This document shows, in pieces, positions 35,835 to 44,625 of a DNA stretch of 64,000 bases (position 1 is its first letter; the number at the start of each line of letters is the position of its first letter). Location of the stretch: assembly GCF_039540375.1 (NCBI RefSeq), contig NZ_BAABEX010000029.1, positions 1 through 64,000 of the forward strand. Direction: 5' to 3'. The notes under the pieces were generated by a model. It was given only the letters and a program-made list of their open reading frames with translations. It was not told the DNA's origin and did no database searches. Both the position numbers and the translations under genes were made by a program. The stretch comes from Acidovorax_G lacteus. GTDB taxonomy: Bacteria > Pseudomonadota > Gammaproteobacteria > Burkholderiales > Burkholderiaceae_C.

Positions 35835-36884
35835 TTACGAGGCCTTGTCCTTCTTTTTGGGCGGCGGCGCGGCTTTGCGTGCCGGGGCGGCCGCCGGTGC
35901 CGGGGCGGCTTGTGGGGCGGCCAGTGCGGGCTCTGCCGCTGGTTTGCCCGACAGGCGTTGCGCCACCGTCACCGGTGCTACCGGCGCCAGCGTGTCGAAC
36001 GAACGGCCCATGGCCGCCTCCAGGTAGTCGAGCCGCGCCTGGGCGGGTGGGTGGGTGGACAACGCCAGCGCGAAAGCCGGGTTGTCTTGCGCTGCGCCAC
36101 GCAGCTGCTGCACCGCGGCCACCAGGCCGTACGGATCGAAGCCTGCGCGGGCGGCAAGGGCCACGCCGTTGCGGTCGGCGTCGTGCTCGTCGGCCTGATC
36201 CAGCCCGCGCGCATACAGGTTGCGCGCCAGCGCCAGAAACTGCGACGCCACCAGGTTGCCCACGGCATTGCTTCGCACCTGCGACGCCACCAGCTGCGTG
36301 AGCACGCCCGACTGCGCCGTTTTGCGCATGGCGTGCAGGTGGTGCTTGGCGGTCACGTGCGTGATCTCGTGGGCCAGGATGCCGGCCAGCTCGGATTCGT
36401 CGGCACAGCGGTCCACCAGCCCCTTGGTGATGAACACATACCCGCCGGGGGCGGCGAAGGCGTTGTAGCCCGGGTCGTCCAGCACGGCGAACGTCCAGGG
36501 CAGGTGCGGGCGCGAGGACTGCAGGCTGATCCACCGGCCCAGCTGGTTCACATAGCGCTGCAGCGCCAGGTCGGGGTGCAGCGGTTTGCTGCCCAGCAGC
36601 ACGGCGGCAAGCTGGCGGCCGATCTCGATCTCGCGGGCTTCGTCGATGTTGTCCACCGAGCGCGTGAGCAGGCTGATCAGATCGTCGCCCTGGGCCGGGG
36701 CGGCGGTGTTGCCGCCGGTCACGGCCCCGAGCAAACCGCCGCCCGAGCTGCCGCCGCCCAGCGAATTGAGCAGGTTGAGCACGTTCTGCGCCGCAGCCGG
36801 GGCGGGCAACAGCAAAGCGGTACAGGCCGCCAGGGCGGCCACAGGCGCGGCAGCGCGCCGCAGGAGGGCAGAGGTCATGGCCAT
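35835..36884 (-). CDS. Periplasmic M48-family metalloprotease
   Basis: A 349-residue protein with a Sec signal peptide (cleavage after PAPAAAQ, about residue 33), a Gly/Ser-rich stretch, then a peptidase M48 domain with the zinc motif HEITH at 172-176 and a downstream glutamate in DEHDADRNG. The C-terminal ~60 residues are Ala/Pro/Lys-rich. Relatives such as BepA act in outer-membrane protein quality control; unlike BepA there is no clear TPR domain. GAGGTG precedes the ATG at 36884. It follows the SH3-like protein gene by 10 bp and is probably cotranscribed. Confidence 0.9.
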   Translation of the reverse strand: MAMTSALLRRAAAPVAALAACTALLLPAPAAAQNVLNLLNSLGGGSSGGGLLGAVTGGNTAAPAQGDDLISLLTRSVDNIDEAREIEIGRQLAAVLLGSKPLHPDLALQRYVNQLGRWISLQSSRPHLPWTFAVLDDPGYNAFAAPGGYVFITKGLVDRCADESELAGILAHEITHVTAKHHLHAMRKTAQSGVLTQLVASQVRSNAVGNLVASQFLALARNLYARGLDQADEHDADRNGVALAARAGFDPYGLVAAVQQLRGAAQDNPAFALALSTHPPAQARLDYLEAAMGRSFDTLAPVAPVTVAQRLSGKPAAEPALAAPQAAPAPAAAPARKAAPPPKKKDKAS

Positions 36885-36894
36885 GGGCACCTCG

Positions 36895-37506
36895 TCAGTT
36901 CGGGCTGAAGTTGGGGTCGGACGGGTTGGAGCCACCCGCCGGGCTGCTGCTGGTGCCGCCGCCCGCAGCAGGGCGGGGCGGCTCGGCCAGCGGCGGCACG
37001 TCGCGGCTGCGCAGTGCGGCGCTGCCAGCAAAGCGGCGGGCCTCTTCAGGGCCCGCGCGCAGCGCCTCGGCGCGGCCTACCGCCGCAGGGTTGGGCTGTG
37101 CGTTGGCAATGTCCTCGGCACCCAGACCGCGAATGCCCGCGGTGGACGTGGCCGTGGTGGTCTGGCCTGCACTGCCGCCCAACAGGCTGCCCAGGCTCCG
37201 TGCGCCGCTGGTGGCCGCGTTGCCGCTGCCTGCTGCGCTGCCCGATGCCGGGCTCAGGTCGAACATGTGCACCCAGCCGCTGGCGCCCTGGGGTGTGCGC
37301 ACTTTCACCCAGGCCCCCTTGCGTTCCGGCGTGCGGGTCACGCCAGACTGCGCGGGCAGCGGCGCCACGCTGGGCGCGGTGTCGGACGGGGCGTCGCGCA
37401 GTTCGGTTGCGCGTTTGAGCACCGCGGCGTCCTGCGCCTGGGCCTGCGCAGCCAGGCCGCCGCAGGCCCAGACCAGGGCGAGCGCGCGCCAGAAAAAGCG
37501 TGGCAT
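36895..37506 (-). CDS. Exported SH3-like domain protein
   Basis: A 203-residue protein with a signal peptide (MPRFFWRALALVWAC, cleaved near AQAQA) and a bacterial SH3-like domain at about residues 30-90 (AVLKRATELRDAPSD, then KGAWVKVRTPQGASGWVHMFDL). The C-terminal half is low-complexity, rich in Gly, Ser and Ala. Such SH3 domains often bind peptidoglycan or proteins in the periplasm. GAGGGA lies before the ATG. It lies 10 bp before the M48 protease gene; the pair probably works together in the envelope. Confidence 0.85.
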   Translation of the reverse strand: MPRFFWRALALVWACGGLAAQAQAQDAAVLKRATELRDAPSDTAPSVAPLPAQSGVTRTPERKGAWVKVRTPQGASGWVHMFDLSPASGSAAGSGNAATSGARSLGSLLGGSAGQTTTATSTAGIRGLGAEDIANAQPNPAAVGRAEALRAGPEEARRFAGSAALRSRDVPPLAEPPRPAAGGGTSSSPAGGSNPSDPNFSPN

Positions 37507-37775
37507 GGGGGTTCCCTCACTCTGTGGTGGTTGGTATCCCCATGATTGTTGCGGATTTCCCGCGCGTGCCCGCGCGCGGCCTCGCGGCTGTTGTGGCGGG
37601 GTGTGATGGATTTCCGCATTCGGTCGACGGATGCCAAGGCCGTTCCAAGTCCGTTCATGCCGCCCCGGAATCGCGCGCACCCCAGCATCCGGTTGTGAGG
37701 CTCCCTATCATGCGGGCGACGCTGCGGCAGCCATCTTGCTGCACATCACCATCAACACCGCACGGGAACACACGC

Positions 37776-38600
37776 ATGGATTTAGGAATTGCAGGCAAAT
37801 GGGCGCTGGTCTGCGGCGCCAGCAAGGGGCTGGGACGTGGCTGCGCGCAGGCGCTGGTGCGTGAGGGCGTGAACCTGGTCGTCAACGCACGCGGGCAGGA
37901 GGCGCTGGAGCAGGCGGCCCGCGCTCTGGCGGCCGAAGGTGCCGCCGCTGCGCATGCGCGGGGCAGCGTTGCCCCCCAGGTGCTGGCGGTGGCCGCCGAC
38001 ATCACCACCGCTGCAGGGCGTGATACCGTGTTCGGCGTGGCCGGCGGGCCGGGCCGCGCGTTCGATATCGTGGTCACCAACGCCGGTGGTCCTCCGCCCG
38101 GAGACTTCCGCCAGTGGGACCGCGATGCCTGGCTGCGCGCCGTGGACGCCAACATGCTCACGCCCATCGAGCTGATCCGCGCCACGGTGGACGGCATGGC
38201 CGAGCGAGGCTTCGGGCGCATCGTCAACATCACCTCAAGCGCCGTGAAGGCGCCCATCGACATCCTGGGGCTGTCCAACGGCGCGCGCAGCGGGCTGACG
38301 GGGTTTGTGGCCGGCGTGGCGCGCAGCCCTCTGGCCCGCCAGGGCGTGACGCTCAACAACCTGCTGCCCGGCAAATTCGACACCGACCGCCTGGCGGGCA
38401 CCATGAGCGCCGCCGCCCAGCGCAGCGGCAGCACGCTGGAGGCCGTGCGCAGCGCCCACCAGGCCCAGATTCCCGCAGGTCGCTTTGGCACACCCGAAGA
38501 GTTTGGCGCCATCTGCGCCTTCTTGTGCAGTGTGCATGCGGGCTACATCACGGGCCAGAACGTACTGGCCGATGGCGGAGCCTTCCCGGGCACGTTCTGA
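37776..38600 (+). CDS. Short-chain dehydrogenase/reductase lacking the usual catalytic Tyr-Lys
   Basis: A 274-residue SDR with the cofactor loop CGASKGLGRG (13-22), NAGG at 102-105 and the typical C-terminal LADGGAFPG. The serine of the catalytic set is present (NITSSAVK, S155). Where YxxxK is expected, 12 residues later, the sequence is S167-N-G-A-R171 in LGLSNGAR. This substitution occurs in a recognisable subgroup of SDRs often annotated as 3-oxoacyl-ACP reductase-like, so it is probably not an error. Catalysis may differ or be lost. It appears to be a single-gene unit. Confidence 0.9.
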   Translation: MDLGIAGKWALVCGASKGLGRGCAQALVREGVNLVVNARGQEALEQAARALAAEGAAAAHARGSVAPQVLAVAADITTAAGRDTVFGVAGGPGRAFDIVVTNAGGPPPGDFRQWDRDAWLRAVDANMLTPIELIRATVDGMAERGFGRIVNITSSAVKAPIDILGLSNGARSGLTGFVAGVARSPLARQGVTLNNLLPGKFDTDRLAGTMSAAAQRSGSTLEAVRSAHQAQIPAGRFGTPEEFGAICAFLCSVHAGYITGQNVLADGGAFPGTF

Positions 38601-38660
38601 TGGCAGGCGGTGCCTACCGCCACGCCTGCAATGGCCGTACCGCTTGTGTGGTGGCCTTGC

Positions 38661-38672
38661 TGCAAGCTTGCA
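38661..38672. promoter_or_regulatory. Operator-like palindrome upstream of the TRAP-SBP/GGDEF-EAL genes
   Basis: TGCAAGCTTGCA is a perfect 12-bp palindrome, extended imperfectly to TTGC..GCAA on both sides, about 145 bp before the first gene of the operon. It could bind a dimeric regulator. No regulator gene is adjacent. Confidence 0.35.
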
Positions 38673-38816
38673 ACGCGACCGCACGGCTTTGTCGAACAGT
38701 GGCCCGAAGGTGCACAATCGGGTCCACCAAAACGGTCGCGCCCTGGGCGCACGCAAGCGGTTGTAGGGGTAGCTGCCTGAGCGCTGCGCCCTGCGACCAT
38801 GGCTACGGAGTGCAGG

Positions 38817-39899
38817 ATGCTGTTGTCGCATGGCGGAGGGTGGAGGACATGGCTGCGTTGTGCCGCAGGCCTGCTGGGCCTTGCCTGGTGTCTGAGCGCT
38901 GGCGCCCGAACGGCCACTGAGCCTTACACCTTGCGCATCGTTGGCGGTCTGGCAACCCTCAACCAATACACCCGGCAGGAAGAACCCTTTTGGACGCGTG
39001 AACTGCCCAAGCTCAGCAACGGGCGCTATCGCGCAGAGATCGTCCCCTTTGACCGGGCCGGGGTTCCCGGCACTGAGATGCTGAGTCTGCTGCAACTGGG
39101 TGTGGTGCCTTTTGGCACCGTGCTCATGAGCTCCTTCACAGCCGACCACCCGGAATACACCGCCCCGGATCTTGCGGGCCTCAACCCCGATGTGGCGACG
39201 CTGCGCAGCACGCTGGCGGCGTTTCGGCCGCATCTGGAGCAGTCGCTGCGCGAGCGTCTGAACGTGCAGGTGCTGGCCATCTACACCTACCCGGCGCAGG
39301 TGGTGTTCTGCAAGCGGCCCCTGGGCGCGCTGACCGACTTGCGCGGGCGGCGGGTGCGGGTGTCGTCGTCCACGCAGGCCGATTTTGTGGGAGCGCTGGG
39401 GGGCACTCCCGTCCTGACCAGTTTTTCGCAGATCGTGCCGAACCTGCAGTCCGGCGGCACCGAATGCGCGATCACCGGCACCATGTCGGGCAACATCCTG
39501 GGGCTGCACACCCTCACGAGCCATCTGCATGCCTTGCCGCTCACCTGGGGGCTGGCCATCTTCGGGGCGCATCTGCCCACCTGGGAGGCTTTGCCCGCCG
39601 ATCTGCGCGAACTGCTGCAGCGCGAGCTGCCCAAGCTGGAGCGGGCGGTGTGGGCGGAGTCTGAACGAGAAACCGCCGACGGCATTGCCTGTAACCAGGG
39701 GGCACCTGCTTGCGCAGCAGGGCGCAAGGGTGCGATGTCGGTGGTGCCGGTCAGTCGCCAGGATGAGATCAGCCGGCGCGAAATCCTGGAGACCCATGTC
39801 CTGCCGCGCTGGGTACAGCGCTGCGGCAACGCTTGTGCGCAGCTGTGGAACCAGACCATTGGCCCGGTGCGGGGTCTGACAGCGCGCCCTGCCCGATGA
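38817..39899 (+). CDS. TRAP-type (DctP) periplasmic substrate-binding protein
   Basis: A 360-residue exported protein of the DctP fold: signal peptide ending near SAGARTA, then YTLRIVGG and GRYRAEIVPFDRAGVPGTEML, LRGRRVRVSSSTQADFVGALGG with the conserved arginine region that binds carboxylates, and FSQIVPNLQSGGTECAITG. There are no DctQ or DctM membrane genes nearby. Its stop overlaps the start of the GGDEF/EAL gene (ATGA), so the two are coupled. ATG at 38817 was chosen because GGAG sits 7 nt before it; ATG at 38799 has no ribosome site. It probably senses a small ligand for the neighbouring enzyme. Confidence 0.88.
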   Translation: MLLSHGGGWRTWLRCAAGLLGLAWCLSAGARTATEPYTLRIVGGLATLNQYTRQEEPFWTRELPKLSNGRYRAEIVPFDRAGVPGTEMLSLLQLGVVPFGTVLMSSFTADHPEYTAPDLAGLNPDVATLRSTLAAFRPHLEQSLRERLNVQVLAIYTYPAQVVFCKRPLGALTDLRGRRVRVSSSTQADFVGALGGTPVLTSFSQIVPNLQSGGTECAITGTMSGNILGLHTLTSHLHALPLTWGLAIFGAHLPTWEALPADLRELLQRELPKLERAVWAESERETADGIACNQGAPACAAGRKGAMSVVPVSRQDEISRREILETHVLPRWVQRCGNACAQLWNQTIGPVRGLTARPAR

Positions 39900-42565
39900 A
39901 CGCACTCCGGCCTTCGCGTTTGCGTCTTTTTGTCTGGGTGGGGGCGGCCTTGTTCACCATGGCCGTGCTGGCGGTGGCCCTGGTGCTTGCCCTCAACGCA
40001 CGCGAGGCCGCGCTTGCGCAGAACGCCACCCGGGCGATGCGTTTCGTCGATGGCGCGGAGGCCACGTTGAACCGCACCCTGCTCGCGGTGGATGTGATGC
40101 TGTCCAGCCTCGCCGAGCGCGATGTGGTGCCCAGCAACGGCACCGATGCCCCCGACTGGAGCCTGGCGCGCAAGCGGCTGCAGACGGCAGCGCGGCTCAA
40201 TCTGATGGTGCGTTACGTGGCCCTGCTGGACCCGGATGGGCGTGTGCTGGTCTCGTCGGACACGCCTGAGCGGGACGCACAGTTCGAGCTACCGCCTGGC
40301 TTCGCTCAGCGCGTGCTCGAACCGCCGGTGTCCACGCTGATGATCAGTTCCCCTGTGGTGAGCTTCATCAGTGCAGAAAAGGTCTTGTATGTAGCCCGGC
40401 ATTTGCGTGTGGGCCCCCCGCCTGGGCGGCAGGTGCTGGCGGTGACGGAGCTGCCGCTGTCCCAGATGACTGCCGTGCTGATGCAGGGCACGGATATCAC
40501 CGGGCTGCAGGTGACGTTGGAGCGCGCGGGCGGTCAGTTGCTGCTGAGCCTGCCGAGCCGCGAAGATGCAGTGGCCCCGGTGCTCAGTCCGCGTCTGGAC
40601 GAGATGTTGGACTCGGGCAACCACTGGCAGGCCGCCGCGCGGCTGACGGGCGAGCCTGCCCTGGTGGTGGCGCGGCCGATCCTGTTCCATGACCTGCGCA
40701 TCGCCGCGAGCATGCCGTTGCAGGCGGCTTTGCTCGGTTGGCGGGGCGAGCGCAATGCCATCGTCGCTGCGGCGCTGGGGTTTGTTTCCATGGTGCTGGT
40801 GGCGGCCGTACTTACCCTGCGGTCGATCCAGCGACTCACGGAGGCGCGCGCAGCCATCGCTGCCTCGAAGAACACGCTCGACCAGGCCCTGGAGTCCATG
40901 GTGAGCGGCTTTGTGCTGCTCGACAGCCGCCTGCGCCTGGTGCAGTGGAATCGGCGTTTTGAGGACATCTTTCCCTGGCTGTCCAGCCGGCTGCGGCCCT
41001 GGATGCCGTTTCGCGAGGTGCTGGAAGCCAAGGCCCGCCATCACCTGCCGGACGCGTCTGACGCTGAGGTCGAGCGCTGGGTGCAGCACCGTATGTCGCT
41101 GCAGCTCCAGCCCCAGGGACCGCACGAGCAGGTGCAGCCCGACGGCCGGGTGATCCAGATCACGGAGCGACTGACGCCTGACCATGGGCTGGTGATCACC
41201 TACCACGATGTGACCGAGCTGCGCCGTGCCAGCGCCGAGATCGAGAACCTCGCGTTCTACGATCCCCTGACCAACCTGCCCAACCGCCGTCTGCTCATGG
41301 ACCGCATCCAGCAGGCCTGTGCCACCAGTGCGCGCAGCGGTCAGTTTGGCGCCTTGTTGTTTCTCGACCTGGACCACTTCAAAACGCTGAACGATACCCT
41401 GGGCCATGAGGTAGGCGACATGCTGCTGCGCCAGGTGGCCCAGCGCCTGAAGGCCTGCGTGCGCCGCGAGGACACGGTGGCGCGCCTGGGCGGAGACGAG
41501 TTCGTCGTCATGCTCCAGGAGCTGTCGCACAACAGTGAGGTGGCGGCTGCGTATGCCCGCCGCGTGGGCGAAAAGATCCTGCGCAAACTCAACGTGCCCT
41601 ACACGCTGGGTCAGCACGCGCATCACAGCACGCCCAGCATCGGCGCAACGCTGATGGGCGGTGACATGCCGGCCGATGTGGACTGGCTCAAGCAAGCCGA
41701 CATTGCGATGTACCAGGTCAAGTCGCAAGGCCGCAACGGCCTGTGCTTCTTTGACCCCCAGATGCAGGTGGCTATCAGCCAGCGTGCGCAACTCGAAAAC
41801 GACCTGCAAGTGGCGCTCAGCGGTCGGCAGTTTGTGCTGCACTACCAGCCGCAATGGCACCTGGATGGTCATATGGTCGGGGCCGAGGCGCTGATCCGCT
41901 GGCAGCACCCCCAGCGCGGGCTGGTGGGGCCGGGCAACTTCATCGCGGTGGCAGAGGACAGTGAACTCATCGTGCCGCTGGGCCACTGGATTTTGCGCAC
42001 CGCCTGCGAACAGCTTGCGCGCTGGCAGGACGCACCGGCCACGCGCCACCTGCAGCTGTCAGTGAATGTGAGCGCGCGCCAGTTCCGCCAGCGCGACTTC
42101 GTCGCCCGCGTGGTCGAGGTGCTGCGGGAAACCGGCGTGCGACCTCACCTGCTCAAACTGGAACTGACCGAGTCGCTGGTGCTGGACGACGTGGCCGATA
42201 CCATCGCGAAGATGGAGATGCTCAAGACCAAGGGCGTGCGCTTTTCCGTGGACGACTTTGGCACCGGGTATTCCTCGCTGGCGTATCTGACGCGGCTGCC
42301 GCTCGACCAGCTCAAGATCGACCAGTCCTTCATCCACAACATCGGTGTCAAGCACACCGACGACGTGATCGTGCAGACCATCATTGGCATGGCCCAGAAC
42401 CTGCAGCTTGATGTGCTGGCCGAAGGCGTCGAGACCGAGGCGCAGAAGGACTTCCTTGCGCTGCACGGCTGTCACTTCTACCAGGGCTATCTGTTCGCGC
42501 GGCCCATGCCGGCGGCGCAGCTCGAGGCTTTGCTGGAGTCGGTGCCGGCCGATCCGACGGCCTGA
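39896..42565 (+). CDS. Membrane sensor with PAS, GGDEF and EAL domains (c-di-GMP turnover)
   Basis: An 889-residue protein: TM1 about 13-33, a periplasmic sensor region to about 285, TM2 about 287-306, a PAS-like domain with DQALESMVSGFVLLDSRLRLVQWNRRFE, GGDEF (532-536, intact) and EAL (664-666, EALIRW). The inhibitory I-site RxxD is present (RRED, 523-526). The EAL domain keeps DDFGTGYSSL, the glutamates and lysine for catalysis. Both synthesis and hydrolysis of c-di-GMP look possible. Its ATG overlaps the stop of the upstream binding-protein gene by 4 nt, making that protein a likely periplasmic input. Confidence 0.96.
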   Translation: MNALRPSRLRLFVWVGAALFTMAVLAVALVLALNAREAALAQNATRAMRFVDGAEATLNRTLLAVDVMLSSLAERDVVPSNGTDAPDWSLARKRLQTAARLNLMVRYVALLDPDGRVLVSSDTPERDAQFELPPGFAQRVLEPPVSTLMISSPVVSFISAEKVLYVARHLRVGPPPGRQVLAVTELPLSQMTAVLMQGTDITGLQVTLERAGGQLLLSLPSREDAVAPVLSPRLDEMLDSGNHWQAAARLTGEPALVVARPILFHDLRIAASMPLQAALLGWRGERNAIVAAALGFVSMVLVAAVLTLRSIQRLTEARAAIAASKNTLDQALESMVSGFVLLDSRLRLVQWNRRFEDIFPWLSSRLRPWMPFREVLEAKARHHLPDASDAEVERWVQHRMSLQLQPQGPHEQVQPDGRVIQITERLTPDHGLVITYHDVTELRRASAEIENLAFYDPLTNLPNRRLLMDRIQQACATSARSGQFGALLFLDLDHFKTLNDTLGHEVGDMLLRQVAQRLKACVRREDTVARLGGDEFVVMLQELSHNSEVAAAYARRVGEKILRKLNVPYTLGQHAHHSTPSIGATLMGGDMPADVDWLKQADIAMYQVKSQGRNGLCFFDPQMQVAISQRAQLENDLQVALSGRQFVLHYQPQWHLDGHMVGAEALIRWQHPQRGLVGPGNFIAVAEDSELIVPLGHWILRTACEQLARWQDAPATRHLQLSVNVSARQFRQRDFVARVVEVLRETGVRPHLLKLELTESLVLDDVADTIAKMEMLKTKGVRFSVDDFGTGYSSLAYLTRLPLDQLKIDQSFIHNIGVKHTDDVIVQTIIGMAQNLQLDVLAEGVETEAQKDFLALHGCHFYQGYLFARPMPAAQLEALLESVPADPTA

Positions 42566-42646
42566 ACGCCTCCAGCCCTTGGGGAGTGCGTGCACAGGCA
42601 CTGCCGCAGGGCTGGTGCGTGATGGGCGCCCCGGGTGCGCCGTCGG

Positions 42647-43546
42647 TCAGCGCCGCGACGACACCACGATGCCGCCCACGATCAGCCCGAACGCCAGCGC
42701 GTGGTACAGCCGGGGTGTGTCGCCCAGAAAGGCGGCCGACAGCACGGCAGCGAACAGCGGCGTGAGGTTGGAGAAAAAGCCGGCGATCGCCGGGCCCGCG
42801 CGCTGCACACCCACCCCCCAGCAGCGGTAGGCGACCACCGCAGGGCCGATGGCAATGAACGCCAGCGCCGCAGCCAATGGCCAGCCCCAGACAATGGCGG
42901 TGCGTCCGCTGGCCCATTCCACCGCCGCAAAACTGCCCGACCAGCCCAGGCCGAACACCATCTGTGCCATCAAAAACGCCGCCCAGTCGGCGCGTACCGA
43001 CGCAGGCTCCTGGGTGCGTGCAAGCAGCCAGCTGTAAAACGCCCAGGAGATGGTGGCCAGCAGCATGAACACATCGCCCGGCACCAGGCGCAGCGCCAGC
43101 AACTGCGCCCACTCGCCGCGGCTGAGCACCAGCAGCACACCGCACATGGACAGCAGGGCCCCCGTGAGTTGCCGCCGCGTCACGGGCGCCTGGAAGAACA
43201 GCGCCCCCACCGCCAGCATCCACACGGGCATGCTCGACCCCACCAGCGTGACGTTGATCGGAGTCGAGGTCTGCAGCGCCAGGTACTGCAGGGCGTTGTA
43301 CAGGCCGATGCCCAGCAGCCCCAGCACGGCATAGCGCCGCCAATGAGCCCAGACCGGGTTGTCTGCGCGCAGCACGCCGTGGGCCAGCGGCAGCAGCAGT
43401 GCAAAGGCCAGCACCCAGCGCAGAAAGTTCAGGGTGATCGGCGGTACCAGATCGTGGACCAGGCGGCCGACCACGGCATTGCCGGCCCACAGCAGCGGCG
43501 GCAAGGTCAGCAGGGCTGCCGTGCCGGGCGAGAGTCGTTGCGTCAT
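42647..43546 (-). CDS. EamA/DMT-family transporter
   Basis: A 299-residue inner-membrane protein with ten TM segments in two EamA repeats (PPLLWAGNAVVGRLVHD at the start of the first; ISWAFYSWLLAR in the second). Substrate unknown. I chose ATG at 43546 because the following MTQRLSPGTAALL is the usual beginning for such proteins; ATG at 43591 would add 15 residues. Neither has a good ribosome site. It is divergent from the quinone oxidoreductase gene and convergent with the GGDEF/EAL gene. Confidence 0.92.
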   Translation of the reverse strand: MTQRLSPGTAALLTLPPLLWAGNAVVGRLVHDLVPPITLNFLRWVLAFALLLPLAHGVLRADNPVWAHWRRYAVLGLLGIGLYNALQYLALQTSTPINVTLVGSSMPVWMLAVGALFFQAPVTRRQLTGALLSMCGVLLVLSRGEWAQLLALRLVPGDVFMLLATISWAFYSWLLARTQEPASVRADWAAFLMAQMVFGLGWSGSFAAVEWASGRTAIVWGWPLAAALAFIAIGPAVVAYRCWGVGVQRAGPAIAGFFSNLTPLFAAVLSAAFLGDTPRLYHALAFGLIVGGIVVSSRR

Positions 43547-43641
43547 GCCGCCACTGTAGCGGCGCGCGTCCAGCAAGGCTTGCAGATTCATGGCACGATG
43601 CCCGCGTTCCCGTCACCCAAGAGACCCAGGAGACCTGATCC

Positions 43642-44625
43642 ATGAGCCTTGCCATCCAGATCCGCCAGCACGGAGGCCCCGAAGAACTGCAGATCGTCGA
43701 TGTGGACGTCGGCGAGCCTGGCCCTGGCGAGATCCGCATTCGCCACCATGCCGTGGGACTGAACTTCATTGACGTGTACCACCGCACCGGCCTGTACCCG
43801 CTGGCCATGCCCGCCACCATCGGCATGGAGGCTGCGGGCGTGGTCGAGGCTGTGGGCGAGGGCGTGACGCACCTGCAGGTGGGCGACCGCGCCGCCTATG
43901 CCAGCCAGCCGCCCGGCGCGTACTGCGAGCGCCGCGTGATGCCCGCCAAGTGCGTGTGCAAGCTGCCCGATGCGATCAGTTTTGAGACCGGCGCGGCCAT
44001 GATGCTCAAGGGCCTGACGGCGCAGTACCTGCTCAAGAAAACCCTGCCTGTGGAAGGCCTGCAGCCCGGCGACCATGTGCTGTTCCATGCCGCGGCGGGT
44101 GGCGTGGGCCTGATTGCGTGCCAGTGGGCCCGCGCGCTGGGCCTGCAGCTGATCGCCACGGCGGGCACCGATGCCAAATGCCAGCTGGCGCTGGCCAATG
44201 GCGCGGCCCATGCGATCAACTACCGCACCGAAGACTTCGCGGCCCGCGTGAAAGAGATCACCGGCGGCAAGGGCGTGAAGGTGGTGTATGACTCGGTGGG
44301 CAAGGACACCTGGGACAAGTCGCTCGACTGCCTGCGCCCGTTTGGCCTGATGGCCAGCTTCGGCAATGCCTCGGGCCCTGTGCCCGCGTTTGCCCCCGGC
44401 GCGCTGGGCCCCAAGGGCTCGCTGTACCTCACGCGCCAGACACTGTTCACCCACATCGCCACGCGCGAGAGCACGCAGGCCATGGCCGACGATCTGTTTG
44501 CTGTGGTCCAGAGCGGGCAGGTGAATATCCACATCGACCAGCGTTACGCGCTGCGCGATGTGCAGCAGGCGCACCGCGACCTGGAAGCCCGCCAGACCAC
44601 GGGCTCGACCATTCTCACGCTCTGA
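43642..44625 (+). CDS. NADPH:quinone reductase, QOR family
   Basis: A 327-residue zinc-independent medium-chain dehydrogenase. The N-terminal catalytic domain includes HHAVGLNFIDVYHRTGLYP; the Rossmann fold has HAAAGGVGLIACQWARALG, as in QOR and zeta-crystallin; and the C terminus contains the typical DLEARQTTGSTILTL. It reduces quinones with one electron using NADPH. CAGGAGAC precedes the ATG. Its stop overlaps the next start by one base (TGATG), so the Nudix gene is coupled to it. Confidence 0.95.
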   Translation: MSLAIQIRQHGGPEELQIVDVDVGEPGPGEIRIRHHAVGLNFIDVYHRTGLYPLAMPATIGMEAAGVVEAVGEGVTHLQVGDRAAYASQPPGAYCERRVMPAKCVCKLPDAISFETGAAMMLKGLTAQYLLKKTLPVEGLQPGDHVLFHAAAGGVGLIACQWARALGLQLIATAGTDAKCQLALANGAAHAINYRTEDFAARVKEITGGKGVKVVYDSVGKDTWDKSLDCLRPFGLMASFGNASGPVPAFAPGALGPKGSLYLTRQTLFTHIATRESTQAMADDLFAVVQSGQVNIHIDQRYALRDVQQAHRDLEARQTTGSTILTL

